Part shown: positions 35,058-43,662 of the stretch, one piece after another
How the letters are laid out: each line of letters starts with the position of its first letter
How positions within the stretch are numbered: the stretch's first letter is position 1
DNA from: Ensifer sp. USDA 6670
GTDB taxonomy: Bacteria; Pseudomonadota; Alphaproteobacteria; Rhizobiales; Rhizobiaceae
Assembly (NCBI GenBank): GCA_000421085.1
Contig: ATWE01000002.1
Location: 124,001-188,000, forward strand
Length of the DNA: 64,000 bases
Reading direction: 5' to 3'
Program-made: the position numbers and the translations under genes
Notes under the pieces: generated by a model
What the model was told of the DNA's origin: nothing
Databases searched by the model: none
What the model saw: only the letters and a program-made list of their open reading frames with translations

Positions 35058-36389
35058 GTGACAAAGCGGCATCTCGGGCTTTTGGTATGCGCAATTCCCG
35101 GCCTGTACCTGTTGTTAAGTCCCATCTACGCTCTGCTGCACTACGAACTATTCGCAACTGAAATCCCGCATTTCCTCCGTTACGTGCTGATCCCGGGCGT
35201 GCTAGCAGTAGGCTTCATCGTCGTAGGCCTGTTTGCGAAGCCGAGGTTTTCCCTGCTCGTCGGTATCTGCGGTGCGAGCCTATTGGCGGCTCTGTTTCTT
35301 TTTGAGGCGATGCACACCGTCTCGGTCGTGTCCGTTCGGCTGGGAATGTTCGGCCAACTCAGCAAAGCCCAGACTGAGACGTTGACGCGCAACGAAAACG
35401 TGGTTCCGGGATTCACGCTTCGTGGCCTGAATCGGCTTGCAGGCACTGACGAACTTTCCGAGGCGCTTCTGTCGGGTTTCCCGTCGACACAAGTGGTGCT
35501 CTGCACCTCGAACAAGGGGGTCGTGAGCTATACCGCGGACAGGTTCGGTTTCAATAATCCCGACCATGTATACGACAAGCGGCTCGACGTGATGCTTCTC
35601 GGAGATTCATTCGTCGAAGGCTTCTGCCTGCCTCCGGGCGAGGACCTTGCGTCTAGGCTGCGCGGGCGCGGCCTTAGCACGGCAAGCATCGGCATAAGGG
35701 GAAATGGTCCGCTGACGGAACTGGCGACGCTCGGCCGCTTTGGTGAGACTCTGCGGCCCCGTCGCGTCGTCATGGTCTTCTTCGAAGGCAATGATTGGGA
35801 AAATTTGGAGCGCGAACTTACAATTCCGTGGCTTCGCGCCGCGCTTTCGCCCAACGCGAACTATGGTTTGCAGGCAACCGCGAAGGAAACGATGGATCAG
35901 GCTCGAGAGATTTTGGCGGGGCGTAAGAATGCGCCGGTCACAAGTGTCGACCTCCTGACGAGAACAGCCTTGTTCCGCAATTTTGTCGCGCTGCAACAGA
36001 CCCTCACGAGACTGGGACTCGTCTATCCTAAAATTACGCAGAGTAACCCCGAGTTCAGGCGTATATTGCACCGCGCGAAATCACTCACCGAGAGCTGGGG
36101 CGGCTCCTTTACACTGGTCTACGTTCCCAGAATTGACCGTTTCATCGGGCCTTTCTCCTCGGATGGGCCTTTCGACCCGCTGCGGATGGAAGTTCTCGGT
36201 GCTGCGGCGGCAGAGGGCATCGAGGTCATCGATCTCCAAGAGGCCATACGCACTCGCCCCGAACCTATTCTCATGTACGCCCCTGACGCCCATTTCAGTC
36301 GTGAGGGCGCCAAATTCGCAGCGAACGAGATCCTCTCACGCTTGCCGGCAGTGCCCGAGAGTGCGGGACAAATCGTCGGAAGCAACTGA
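35058..36389 (+). CDS. Membrane-anchored SGNH/GDSL-hydrolase-like protein
   Basis: 443 residues from a GTG at 35058 with GAGAGGA upstream. Three hydrophobic segments lie in the first ~95 residues. The rest is an SGNH-like domain: block I DVMLLGDSFVEGFCLPPGED (nucleophile Ser), a Gly/Asn block in SIGIRGNGPLTELATLG, and the last block YAPDAHFSREGAKFAANEIL with the Asp and His. Spacing fits a surface-located O-acyl esterase or transferase such as AlgX/AlgJ-like proteins. It is divergent from the carbamoyltransferase operon and may modify the same product. Substrate unknown. Confidence 0.7.
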   Translation: MTKRHLGLLVCAIPGLYLLLSPIYALLHYELFATEIPHFLRYVLIPGVLAVGFIVVGLFAKPRFSLLVGICGASLLAALFLFEAMHTVSVVSVRLGMFGQLSKAQTETLTRNENVVPGFTLRGLNRLAGTDELSEALLSGFPSTQVVLCTSNKGVVSYTADRFGFNNPDHVYDKRLDVMLLGDSFVEGFCLPPGEDLASRLRGRGLSTASIGIRGNGPLTELATLGRFGETLRPRRVVMVFFEGNDWENLERELTIPWLRAALSPNANYGLQATAKETMDQAREILAGRKNAPVTSVDLLTRTALFRNFVALQQTLTRLGLVYPKITQSNPEFRRILHRAKSLTESWGGSFTLVYVPRIDRFIGPFSSDGPFDPLRMEVLGAAAAEGIEVIDLQEAIRTRPEPILMYAPDAHFSREGAKFAANEILSRLPAVPESAGQIVGSN

Positions 36390-36418
36390 TCTTCCGGGGA
36401 CGCTCTGACGGAATGTTG

Positions 36419-37099
36419 TCAACGGGTATCGAGACGCAGTCGCTGGGAAATATTGGCAAGCTCCACGCGGGTGGTGATGTTGAGCTTGCTGTAGACGCTG
36501 TGAAGGTGAAGCTTGACCGTGCCGGGAGCGATTCCAAGCCTTGCGGCTATTTCCCGGCTGCGCAAACCTGCGGCGGCCAGGCAGGATATCTCTAGCTCGC
36601 GGGTCGTTAACTTCTGCATGACCGAGCGGCGCTCGGTGTCGCTCTCCCGGATCCGGTCGATAGCGGCGCTTAAACTGCGATCCGTGAAATAGGTGCGGCC
36701 CGCAAGCACCGCCCGGATGCACTCGATGAGGGCGCTCGGCGCCTGTTCCTTGAGGATAATGCCACTCACCCCGTTTTCTATCGCCTCGGCAAGTTCTTCA
36801 TCACTGATATCCGCCGTCAGAATGACGCACGCTAGTCTCGGTTGGTCGCTGCGAAGGCGGCGAATAAGATTCGATCCGCCCATTTCAGGCATCCGTAGAT
36901 CAACGACCGCGAGGTCGACGGGCTTGCTCGCGAGCGCTTCGATTGCATCTGCAGCTGTCCTGCACGTTGCAACCACCTCCCAGCCGGACTCGGCGCCGAG
37001 CAAACGGCGCAAACCATCGAGGACTATCCGGTGATCGTCGACGACGAGGATACGCGCACTCACGGGTAAGCCGGGATCTTGATCGTTATCCGTGTCCAC
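36419..37099 (-). CDS. NarL/FixJ-type response regulator
   Basis: 226 residues. The receiver domain has VDDHRIVLDGLRRLLG with the acidic pocket and VDLAVVDLRMPEMGG with the phospho-acceptor Asp near residue 63. The C-terminal LuxR helix-turn-helix is LTTRELEISCLAAAGLRSRE followed by IAARLGIAPGTVKLHLHSVY. It overlaps the end of the histidine kinase gene by 40 bases, so the two are a matched pair. Targets are not known; the adjacent surface-modification genes are candidates. Confidence 0.92.
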   Translation of the reverse strand: MDTDNDQDPGLPVSARILVVDDHRIVLDGLRRLLGAESGWEVVATCRTAADAIEALASKPVDLAVVDLRMPEMGGSNLIRRLRSDQPRLACVILTADISDEELAEAIENGVSGIILKEQAPSALIECIRAVLAGRTYFTDRSLSAAIDRIRESDTERRSVMQKLTTRELEISCLAAAGLRSREIAARLGIAPGTVKLHLHSVYSKLNITTRVELANISQRLRLDTR

Positions 37100-38886
37100 T
37101 GATCCACCTTGTCTATCGAAAGATTCCCACCCGACATCGACACGCGTTCTCGCAGGCTTCGCGGACCGCGCTTGCTGGTCTCCAGTTCCGCATGCTCCAG
37201 CCGCCGGTCGAACCCGAAACCGATACCGTCGTCATCCACGGTCAAGGTCACCATTCCATCATCGCGTCGGATCCGAGCCTCGAGGGCTCGCGCATTGCCA
37301 TGACGTGCGGCATTGGCGGTCGCTTCCGCTATCATATGCATCAGCTCGTCGATCATCGCCACCGGCAAGCGAAGATCTTCGGGATATAGCACAAAGCGAA
37401 ATTCTATCGACCATTGCTGCCGCAGACGCTGGGCCAAGGCCCCCAGCCGAAGCGCCAATCGAGAGTCGCTGGCGTGGCGGCCGGACCCCGGTTCGAGCCT
37501 GCGGATGAGAGCACGTAGATCAGTCTGCTCTTCAGAAAGCATAGCCTGAATCGCCATTAAACGCTCGTCGAGCTGATGATATTCTCTCGACGAGCGCAAT
37601 GTCTGAAGCTGCAGCGCGGTGCCTGCGAGTGCTTGCAGGACACCATCGTGGATATCTCGTCCAATCTTGACGCGCTCTTCAAGGGCGGCTGCATCGCTAA
37701 GGCGGCGCAGCAATATCGTTTGCTCGAAGAGTGTTTTCAATCGGTCGGCGACAATCTCGGCCAAGGCCACATCGTCGATTGTCAAGGCCGGCGGATCGAG
37801 GAGGAAAAGACGCGCCTCGACATCGCTCGCCCGGAACTGCACCGAAATTGCGGACGCGATAGAGAATTCCGCAACGAGAGCCGGGGACAACGGCAGGCCG
37901 TCGCCTCGCCACCGGTCGAAACGCCCCCCGCCGCGATGAATAAGAGCTCGGGAGCGCTTCGCGTCGATGACCAGAAGACTTGCATGCTCCAACGCCTCCG
38001 GTGTCCAGGGCAGATAGGCTGCCGGCGATAAGTGCCTGACCGCGCATATGCCGCTCTCCCAGATCGCCAGATTGGTCCAGGGCTCGTCACCATCGCTCCA
38101 GATTAGCAATGCACGAGGAACACGCGCCACCTGCACCGCATATTCCAACGCCGCCTCCGCCGGCCATTCGCGCCCGTCGGACGCGGAGGGTGTCCCCTCG
38201 ACCAGACGTAACAACTCCGAGCGCACCGCCTCCTGATGGGTGCCCAGCCACGTGAGAAGAATGGTTGCCGTGACCAGGAAAAGAATGAACGACAGCGCGA
38301 CGGCCGCGTCAGCGTCCGAACTGAACGGCCAGACCGTATTAGAGAGCGCAAGGTATATCAGAATCGCGACGCCAACGGATCCGGTCCATAGGGCACCTCG
38401 CCAAAGCCAGTGCAGGGTCGCTGCCAGTTGGACAAATGGTATCAGCATGAAGACCGGACCGGATACGCGGTCCGCAAGGAACGCCAGAATCACCAAGCTG
38501 GAGACGTCGATCAGATGCCTGATGAAGGTCCCTCGGACCCGATGGACCTGGGCTTTCCAGACAAAATGGGCCGCCGCGATTGCATAGAGCAGATAGATGA
38601 CGAGGAACCAGAAGACGAGGTCCGAGCGACCGGGCCGAATGGTAGCATCGATCCAGGTGATCCAGAGGCTCCCAATCGCCAGAAGAATGCGAGCGACGGC
38701 GATTACACTGTCCGAGCGGGCGCGAAATGTATTCATCCATGTTTGCCGGCTGGTCGCAGTAGCGGGCGCGCCTTCGAAGAGCGCGGCCGCCCAACCCGTC
38801 TCGGCGGCCATCCTGCCCTTCAGGGTGGTGTACCACTTGCGGAGATTGAAACCCCGCCGCAAGAAGGCCCGCGGCATCCTCATCAT
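37060..38886 (-). CDS. Membrane histidine kinase, NarX/DegS (HisKA_3) type
   Basis: 608 residues. Five to six membrane segments lie between about residues 55 and 220 (for example DLVFWFLVIYLLYAIAAAHF and ALSFILFLVTATILLTWLG). A GAF-like region follows, then the HisKA_3 dimerisation box RVKIGRDIHDGVLQALAGTA with the phospho-His near residue 413. The ATPase domain has ELMHMIAEATANAARHG and VDDDGIGFGFDRR. It is the partner of the response regulator at 36419. No extracytoplasmic sensor domain is evident, so it may sense through its membrane helices or the GAF-like part. An ATG at 38736 is an alternative start. Confidence 0.88.
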   Translation of the reverse strand: MMRMPRAFLRRGFNLRKWYTTLKGRMAAETGWAAALFEGAPATATSRQTWMNTFRARSDSVIAVARILLAIGSLWITWIDATIRPGRSDLVFWFLVIYLLYAIAAAHFVWKAQVHRVRGTFIRHLIDVSSLVILAFLADRVSGPVFMLIPFVQLAATLHWLWRGALWTGSVGVAILIYLALSNTVWPFSSDADAAVALSFILFLVTATILLTWLGTHQEAVRSELLRLVEGTPSASDGREWPAEAALEYAVQVARVPRALLIWSDGDEPWTNLAIWESGICAVRHLSPAAYLPWTPEALEHASLLVIDAKRSRALIHRGGGRFDRWRGDGLPLSPALVAEFSIASAISVQFRASDVEARLFLLDPPALTIDDVALAEIVADRLKTLFEQTILLRRLSDAAALEERVKIGRDIHDGVLQALAGTALQLQTLRSSREYHQLDERLMAIQAMLSEEQTDLRALIRRLEPGSGRHASDSRLALRLGALAQRLRQQWSIEFRFVLYPEDLRLPVAMIDELMHMIAEATANAARHGNARALEARIRRDDGMVTLTVDDDGIGFGFDRRLEHAELETSKRGPRSLRERVSMSGGNLSIDKVDQWTRITIKIPAYP

Positions 38887-39133
38887 GCGCTCCTTCGATG
38901 ACGATCAACCGTCTTCTGTATCGCGCGACGGATCTCCTCAAGGGGAGGAAATCCGCAGCGGAAGGCAGGCAACCGACAGATCCATGAACTTACGGGAGAT
39001 TATGTCGAATCGCAGTCTAAAGAACCAGCTTCGTTTCCGGGTCCCACAGCGCCATTCAACCCTTCAGGTGGCAGCGCTAAACGATCGGGGCCGGTCTCGT
39101 CGCATGCGCAGCGAGTCAGAAAAGCGAGACGCC

Positions 39134-40291
39134 TCAGGATACGTCAGGCTCGTCCGCTTTCAGTTCCTGCTCGGCCTGTCGTACCTTCTGCCGGGTAAAG
39201 CCGCGAAGGCCGGAGACCTCCTCGGCATCGCGCTCGATCTGGACCTCACTTGCCGCGTAATACACCGCGAGCTTCGCAACGGACATCAGTGCATGGAGGT
39301 GGATACGCTCGTAGCCGTGCGACGCGTCGACGCCGAAAGTGAGAAGCGCCGTGCGGACGTCGTGCCCCGCCTCGACCGCGGAAGCGGCATCGGAACGGTA
39401 GTAGCGGAAAACGTCCTTCTGGACGCGAATGCCATGCTCGCCGCAAAGCTCGTAAAGCTTTTTTGAAAGATGATAGTCGAAAGGTCCCGTCTGGTCCGCC
39501 ATTGCGAGCGTCACGCCGAACTCGTCCGAATTCTGGCCCGGCGCGGTCGTGCCGTTGTCTATCGCCACCAGCGAGGCGATTTCCGGGACGATTGCCGCTG
39601 ACGCACCTACCCCCACTTCCTCGCCGATGGTGAAGAGCCAATAGGTATCGACCGGCGTTTCCACCTTCTCGCGCTGCATGGCCTCGAGCGCCGCAAGCAT
39701 GATGGCGACCCCCGCCTTGTCGTCGAGATGCCGCGAAACGATGAACCCGTTCCCGAGGAATTCGGGCTGCGGATCGATGGCGACGATGTCGCCGACGTCT
39801 ATTCCGAGCTGCACCAGATCGTTCCGGTCGCGCGCGAGCGCATCGACGCGCAGCTCGATATGGCGCCAGCCCGTCGGTTGCGAGTCGACCTCCTCGTTGA
39901 AAGTGTGACCCGAGGCCTTCAGCGGGAGAATTGAACCGCGATAGGTGCCCTTGCCGGAAAAGATAGAGGCGCGAGCCCCCTCTGCGAAGCGTGCCGACCA
40001 GTGCCCGATCGATACCAGTTCGAGGCGGCCGTTTTCCTTCAGCGCCTTCACCTGCGCGCCGAGGGTGTCCAGGTGCGAGACGATCCCGCGGGCCGGCCGC
40101 TCTGCAGCCCCCCGCCGAAGAGCGCGGATCGCACCCCGGCGGGTCAGCTTGACTTCAAGGCCGAGACGCTCGAGCTCACGCGCCGTGTAGCGCACCGCCT
40201 CATCGGTGAAGCCGGTGGGGCTCGCAATGTCAAGCAGAGCTTTCAGCCGGCTGGTGAGATAGTCCGGGTCGATATTGATCGGTGTCTGCAT
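39134..40291 (-). CDS. M42-family metallopeptidase, NAGGN-associated type
   Basis: 385 residues. Dinuclear zinc site of M42/M20 peptidases: GIVSHLDTLGAQVKAL, HLDDKAGVAIMLAALEA, the catalytic pair in TIGEEVGVGASA, VAIDNGTTAPGQ, and the last ligand in YERIHLHALMSV. The N-terminus (LKALLDIASPTGFTDEAVRY) resembles the hydrolase that accompanies asnO and ngg as the third gene in many NAGGN clusters. In this genome asnO-ngg lies 16 kb away, so the three are not one operon. It may turn over NAGGN or process a precursor. General aminopeptidase function is the alternative. Confidence 0.8.
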   Translation of the reverse strand: MQTPINIDPDYLTSRLKALLDIASPTGFTDEAVRYTARELERLGLEVKLTRRGAIRALRRGAAERPARGIVSHLDTLGAQVKALKENGRLELVSIGHWSARFAEGARASIFSGKGTYRGSILPLKASGHTFNEEVDSQPTGWRHIELRVDALARDRNDLVQLGIDVGDIVAIDPQPEFLGNGFIVSRHLDDKAGVAIMLAALEAMQREKVETPVDTYWLFTIGEEVGVGASAAIVPEIASLVAIDNGTTAPGQNSDEFGVTLAMADQTGPFDYHLSKKLYELCGEHGIRVQKDVFRYYRSDAASAVEAGHDVRTALLTFGVDASHGYERIHLHALMSVAKLAVYYAASEVQIERDAEEVSGLRGFTRQKVRQAEQELKADEPDVS

Positions 40292-40462
40292 GAATGCGTT
40301 GTCGCAATCATGGCTGCCCGCGTCAACAATGTTGCCGAAGCGATGCGCTCCTGCAGATCGTCACGCGCCTATCTTCATGGACGGGAACATCGCACCGCCG
40401 GCTACGTTGTTAGGTACTCAGCTATTCGGCAAGTCCAGGCGAGGCGTCACTCGGGAGGTTGC

Positions 40463-41533
40463 GTGGGCAGATCCGCGAACGAAAAACGAAATGGCGTCCC
40501 GCTCATTCATGGCGCCAGCAATCTGCCGTCGGTGACGGTCGACGATTATAATCTGGAGCTGCGCGACGGCGACGGCTTCCTTGGCGACAGGGCTAACAAA
40601 TTCGCTTTCCAGGAGAAGCTCGACGCCTGGCGCAAACGCGTGCGCAAAGGTGGCGACGATCCGCTGGGGCAGGCCTTGACCCAGGATCTGACCAAAAAGC
40701 AAGTCGATGCCCTTCTGCGCGGCGACGACAAGGAGGCGGCCGCCCTGATCATGGGCGCGGTCGACGAATTCGCCGGCGAGCTCGCCAGCGTTCTCGAAAG
40801 GTTCCTTGAGCAGAAGAGCTGGAAAAATACGGAGCGCGTCGTAATCGGCGGAGGCTTCAGAGGAAGCTCAGCAGGCGAATTGGCCATCGCCCGAGCGATG
40901 GTGCTGCTGAAGGCCGAGGGCATAAAGATCGAGCTCTCCCCCATCGTTCACCATCCGGATGATGCCGGGCTCATCGGCGCCGCGCATCTCATGCCCGCCT
41001 GGATGCTGAAGGGACATAAGGCGATCCTCGCCATCGACATAGGCGGCACTAATATCCGCGTGGGCATAGTCGAGCTGCGCCTGAAGGATGAAACCGACCT
41101 CTCCAAGGCCAAGGTCTGGAAATCGGACATCTGGCGACATGCGGACGACAAGCCCAACAGGAGTGCGACCATCGAAGCGCTCATCGGCATGATCGAGAAG
41201 CTTATCGCCAAGGCGGACAAGGCGGACCTCACGCCGGCGCCGGTCATCGGCGTGGCCTGCCCGGGCGTGATCAATGAAGATGGCTCGATCCTTCGCGGAG
41301 GCCAGAACCTGCCGGGCGGCAATTGGGAAAGCGAGCATTTCAACCTGCCTGCCGCCCTCAAGGACGCCATTCCGCAGATCGGCGATCACGAGACCTTCGT
41401 GATCATGCACAATGACGCCGTCGTACAAGGCCTGTCGCAGATACCTTTCGTGCAGAATGCATCGAGCTGGGGAATCCTGACGATCGGTACGGGCCTCGGC
41501 AACGCGCATTTCAGCAAAAAGGTCGAAAATTGA
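40463..41533 (+). CDS. ROK-family protein with circularly permuted sugar-kinase halves
   Basis: 356 residues from the GTG at 40463, which has GGGAGG four bases upstream; the open frame further up is antisense to the peptidase gene. Residues ~95-190 look like the C-terminal half of a ROK kinase (RVVIGGGFRGSSAGELAIA, then HHPDDAGLIGAAHLMP). They are followed, not preceded, by the N-terminal half: AILAIDIGGTNIRVGIVEL with the phosphate-1 loop, GVACPGVINEDGSILRGGQN, the catalytic Asp in MHNDAVVQGLSQIP, and the final GILTIGTGLGNAHFS. The zinc motif normally found after GTGxG is absent and the protein has no cysteine in its first half. May still be a sugar kinase or a sugar-binding regulator without DNA-binding domain. 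Confidence 0.75.
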   Translation: MGRSANEKRNGVPLIHGASNLPSVTVDDYNLELRDGDGFLGDRANKFAFQEKLDAWRKRVRKGGDDPLGQALTQDLTKKQVDALLRGDDKEAAALIMGAVDEFAGELASVLERFLEQKSWKNTERVVIGGGFRGSSAGELAIARAMVLLKAEGIKIELSPIVHHPDDAGLIGAAHLMPAWMLKGHKAILAIDIGGTNIRVGIVELRLKDETDLSKAKVWKSDIWRHADDKPNRSATIEALIGMIEKLIAKADKADLTPAPVIGVACPGVINEDGSILRGGQNLPGGNWESEHFNLPAALKDAIPQIGDHETFVIMHNDAVVQGLSQIPFVQNASSWGILTIGTGLGNAHFSKKVEN

Positions 41534-41598
41534 GGCGCCGCGCGGCAGCTTCCGGGCCGGCGTGAGCGCCCGAATGGTTAAGGACCCGATGCGCAATC

Positions 41599-41618
41599 CC
41601 GGCGAATTGCCGGCTTTT
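41599..41618 (+). terminator. Weak intrinsic terminator after the ROK gene
   Basis: CCGGC (41599-41603), loop GAATT, GCCGG (41609-41613), then CTTTTCC. The stem is short but the T tract and position (about 65 bases after the stop) fit termination on the plus strand. Confidence 0.35.
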
Positions 41619-41685
41619 CCTCGACCGTGAATTAAATCCTTTCCGCTAACCTTCCTTCACAACCAAAAAACGGGGAGTTGCAATT

Positions 41686-41988
41686 GTGAAGGTAAAGAAG
41701 AAAGCATTATCCAGTCTGTTCGAAGCCCGCAAAACCGTCGCCCGCAGCACTCTTGCGGTGATCCTCGCCGCCGCTGCCTGGGGCTGCTCCTCGACAGTCA
41801 GTCAGGAAACGACCGCTTCGATCACGCGGGAAGTCGGCTACCCCTTGCCTGACAGAAAGTCCGCGCCGGGCAAGCAAGCGGTCACGCAGAAAACGCCCAA
41901 ACTCGTGCGCTCGGCCTATCTCGGGCGGGCTCCCTATATCTGCACGCCCAGCGGCTTCGGAAGCACCTCGCGCTGCTTCCTTCGTTAG
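41686..41988 (+). CDS. Small exported rhizobial protein of unknown function
   Basis: 100 residues from a GTG at 41686, preceded by CGGGGAG. A basic start and the hydrophobic run TLAVILAAAAWGCSS suggest a signal sequence, possibly a lipoprotein with an imperfect lipobox (AWGC). The C-terminal RAPYICTPSGFGSTSRCFLR, with two cysteines, recurs in small secreted proteins of Rhizobiales as far as I recall. No function can be assigned. Confidence 0.65.
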   Translation: MKVKKKALSSLFEARKTVARSTLAVILAAAAWGCSSTVSQETTASITREVGYPLPDRKSAPGKQAVTQKTPKLVRSAYLGRAPYICTPSGFGSTSRCFLR

Positions 41989-42040
41989 AAGCAGTGCCGG
42001 GAAAGGTGTGTATCGTTTTCCGTTCGGAATACGCGATTTC

Positions 42041-42079
42041 AAAAAAAGAGGTCGTTTCACAGTTTCAGTGAAACGACCT
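42041..42079 (-). terminator. Intrinsic terminator of the aps operon
   Basis: On the minus strand, AGGTCGTTTCAC, a 7-base loop and GTGAAACGACCT form a perfect 12-bp stem (42049-42060 with 42068-42079), followed directly by CTTTTTTTG. It lies about 97 bases after the stop of apsH2, the last gene of the operon. Strong rho-independent terminator by structure. Confidence 0.85.
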
Positions 42080-42175
42080 AAGGGCGGGGTTGCGGGCGTT
42101 CGATGCCGGGCTCATCTGCGGAGCCAATTTGCACTGCTGACACCGACCAGCCGCGCAACCCCTTCCCGGCCAGGG

Positions 42176-42685
42176 TTACTCGACCCGGCCGAGTCTCGCC
42201 TCGATGCGGTTCAGGCTTGCGCCCACGTAATTGCCGCGTCGAAGCTTGGCGAACTCGTCATCTGGCCTCACCTGTGCGTTCTTGAAGACGTACCAGGCGC
42301 CATCCGGCTCGCGCCTCTGATAGATCACGCCACCCCGCTTGGCGTGGCTGAAGCAGGTCGTCGCCGGCGCCGAGCCGTCCCTGGCATGCCATTCGGCACG
42401 GAAGCAGAGTTTTCCAGGACCGGTGATGAACCAGCGGCCTACCCCATAGGACGATTTTCCGTTCTCTTTGGACCAGGCGGTGAACCGGCGCGCCCGCACC
42501 GAGAAATAACCGGCTCCTTCTTTCCATATCCAGGATTTCTGGCCGTAGAGTTGGTACAGTTCCGCGTGCGTCAGGGGAGTGGTCTTCCTCTCGGCACGCG
42601 CAGCGGCGGCTTCGGCGAACGAAGCGCCGGCTATGCTGGCGGCCAGAGCGATGGCCAAAGGTATTCCTCGATATGTCGGTTTCAT
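42176..42685 (-). CDS. apsH2: Exported DUF995-like protein of the APS operon
   Basis: 169 residues. Signal peptide with AIALAASIAGASFAEA, cleaved near residue 27. The mature part has LTHAELYQLYGQKSWIWKEG, then GVGRWFITGPGKLCFRAEWH, TTCFSHAKRGGVIYQRREPD and AWYVFKNAQVRPDDEF, a DUF995-type domain with paired cysteines. It is clearly paralogous to ApsH1, encoded two genes upstream. ApsE lies between the two. It overlaps apsE (TGATG). Probably a periplasmic accessory protein in assembly or export of the arabinose-containing polysaccharide. The symbol is from my recollection of the S. meliloti uxs1-uxe-apsS-apsH1-apsE-apsH2 cluster. Confidence 0.8.
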   Translation of the reverse strand: MKPTYRGIPLAIALAASIAGASFAEAAAARAERKTTPLTHAELYQLYGQKSWIWKEGAGYFSVRARRFTAWSKENGKSSYGVGRWFITGPGKLCFRAEWHARDGSAPATTCFSHAKRGGVIYQRREPDGAWYVFKNAQVRPDDEFAKLRRGNYVGASLNRIEARLGRVE

Positions 42686-43662
42686 CAGATGCCTCCGTCG
42701 GGCACTTGCCCGCTAATAGTATCGCGGACGACCCGCCAATCGGGCCGGCCGTAGCCCTGCGGCCAGTCGTAAATCTCGCGATCGTTGAAGTAGACCACGG
42801 CTGTCAGCTGCGGGAATTCGGCGTGGCGCTCGGCGACCGTTGCCGCCCAGCTTGCTACGTATGAACCACCGCCCTCGTAGCCGAGCTCGGCGACCATGAT
42901 CGGCTTGCCGTAGTTCATCACCCGGCCGTATCCGGGCGCCAGTCGCTCCGCAAATGTCTGATCGCGGCCGGTCGTGCCCTGGTCGTAAGGCTGGTAACCG
43001 AATACCGAAAGCCCGACGATATCGACGACGTCGTCACCCGGATAGAAGGCTTCCAGCCCCTCGTTGCCTTTCGGTGACCACATGAACTTCGCGTTCTTCA
43101 GGTGGCTGCGGCAGACATTCACCACGCGGCGATAGGCTGCCTTGAAGTCCTCGCCCCGCCAATGCGACCAGGAGAACTGGTTGTCGGTTTCGTCCATCTC
43201 CTGACCCCAGCGGATGATGACGGGACTCTTGAGGGCAGCGGCGGCCGAACAGACCCGGGCCATGTTCTCGTCGCGTTCGCCGCTCAGGATCGAACGCAGA
43301 AGTTCCCCTTCGGTTACGCGCCATTCCGGCGACCACGACCACGGTTCCACGGTGATCATGAGCGAGCGGCCGCGCGCTTGGGCATAGTCGTCGGCAAGCG
43401 TCAGCGTCGACAGATCGACGTCTTCCCACGGCAGAAAGAGATGCTCGATCTTCGAGCTGCCCGGCGCGCCGAAGTCGCCGTGCGGATCGTAAGCGCCGAA
43501 ATCGATCGACTTCTCCGTCAGTACGGGCCGCTTGTCCGATGGCGTTGCCATCGTCGCCGAGTTCGGATCGGGGATACCACGCGGTATGTTGGCCGCGAGC
43601 ACCGTACCGGACAGCAATAGCCCGAAAGATGCGACGGCAATGGCCTTTGATTTCCTGTTCAT
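42685..43662 (-). CDS. apsE: Exported endo-glycosidase-like protein, GH26/endo-mannanase-like
   Basis: 325 residues with an N-terminal signal peptide ending near VLAA (residue 24). A TIM-barrel glycosidase is indicated by the acid/base region VIIRWGQEMDETDNQFSW and the nucleophile region KPIMVAELGYEGGGSYVAS, both with Glu at the expected place. The family cleaves beta-1,4-linked glycans. In a synthase operon such enzymes usually trim or release the nascent polymer in the periplasm, as with BcsZ in cellulose synthesis. ATGA overlap with apsH1 upstream. Confidence 0.8.
   Translation of the reverse strand: MNRKSKAIAVASFGLLLSGTVLAANIPRGIPDPNSATMATPSDKRPVLTEKSIDFGAYDPHGDFGAPGSSKIEHLFLPWEDVDLSTLTLADDYAQARGRSLMITVEPWSWSPEWRVTEGELLRSILSGERDENMARVCSAAAALKSPVIIRWGQEMDETDNQFSWSHWRGEDFKAAYRRVVNVCRSHLKNAKFMWSPKGNEGLEAFYPGDDVVDIVGLSVFGYQPYDQGTTGRDQTFAERLAPGYGRVMNYGKPIMVAELGYEGGGSYVASWAATVAERHAEFPQLTAVVYFNDREIYDWPQGYGRPDWRVVRDTISGQVPDGGI

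Noticed and set aside
38887..39133. Possible small gene between the histidine kinase and M42 peptidase genes
   Set aside because: Short frames exist but lack an RBS, coding bias or any family likeness.
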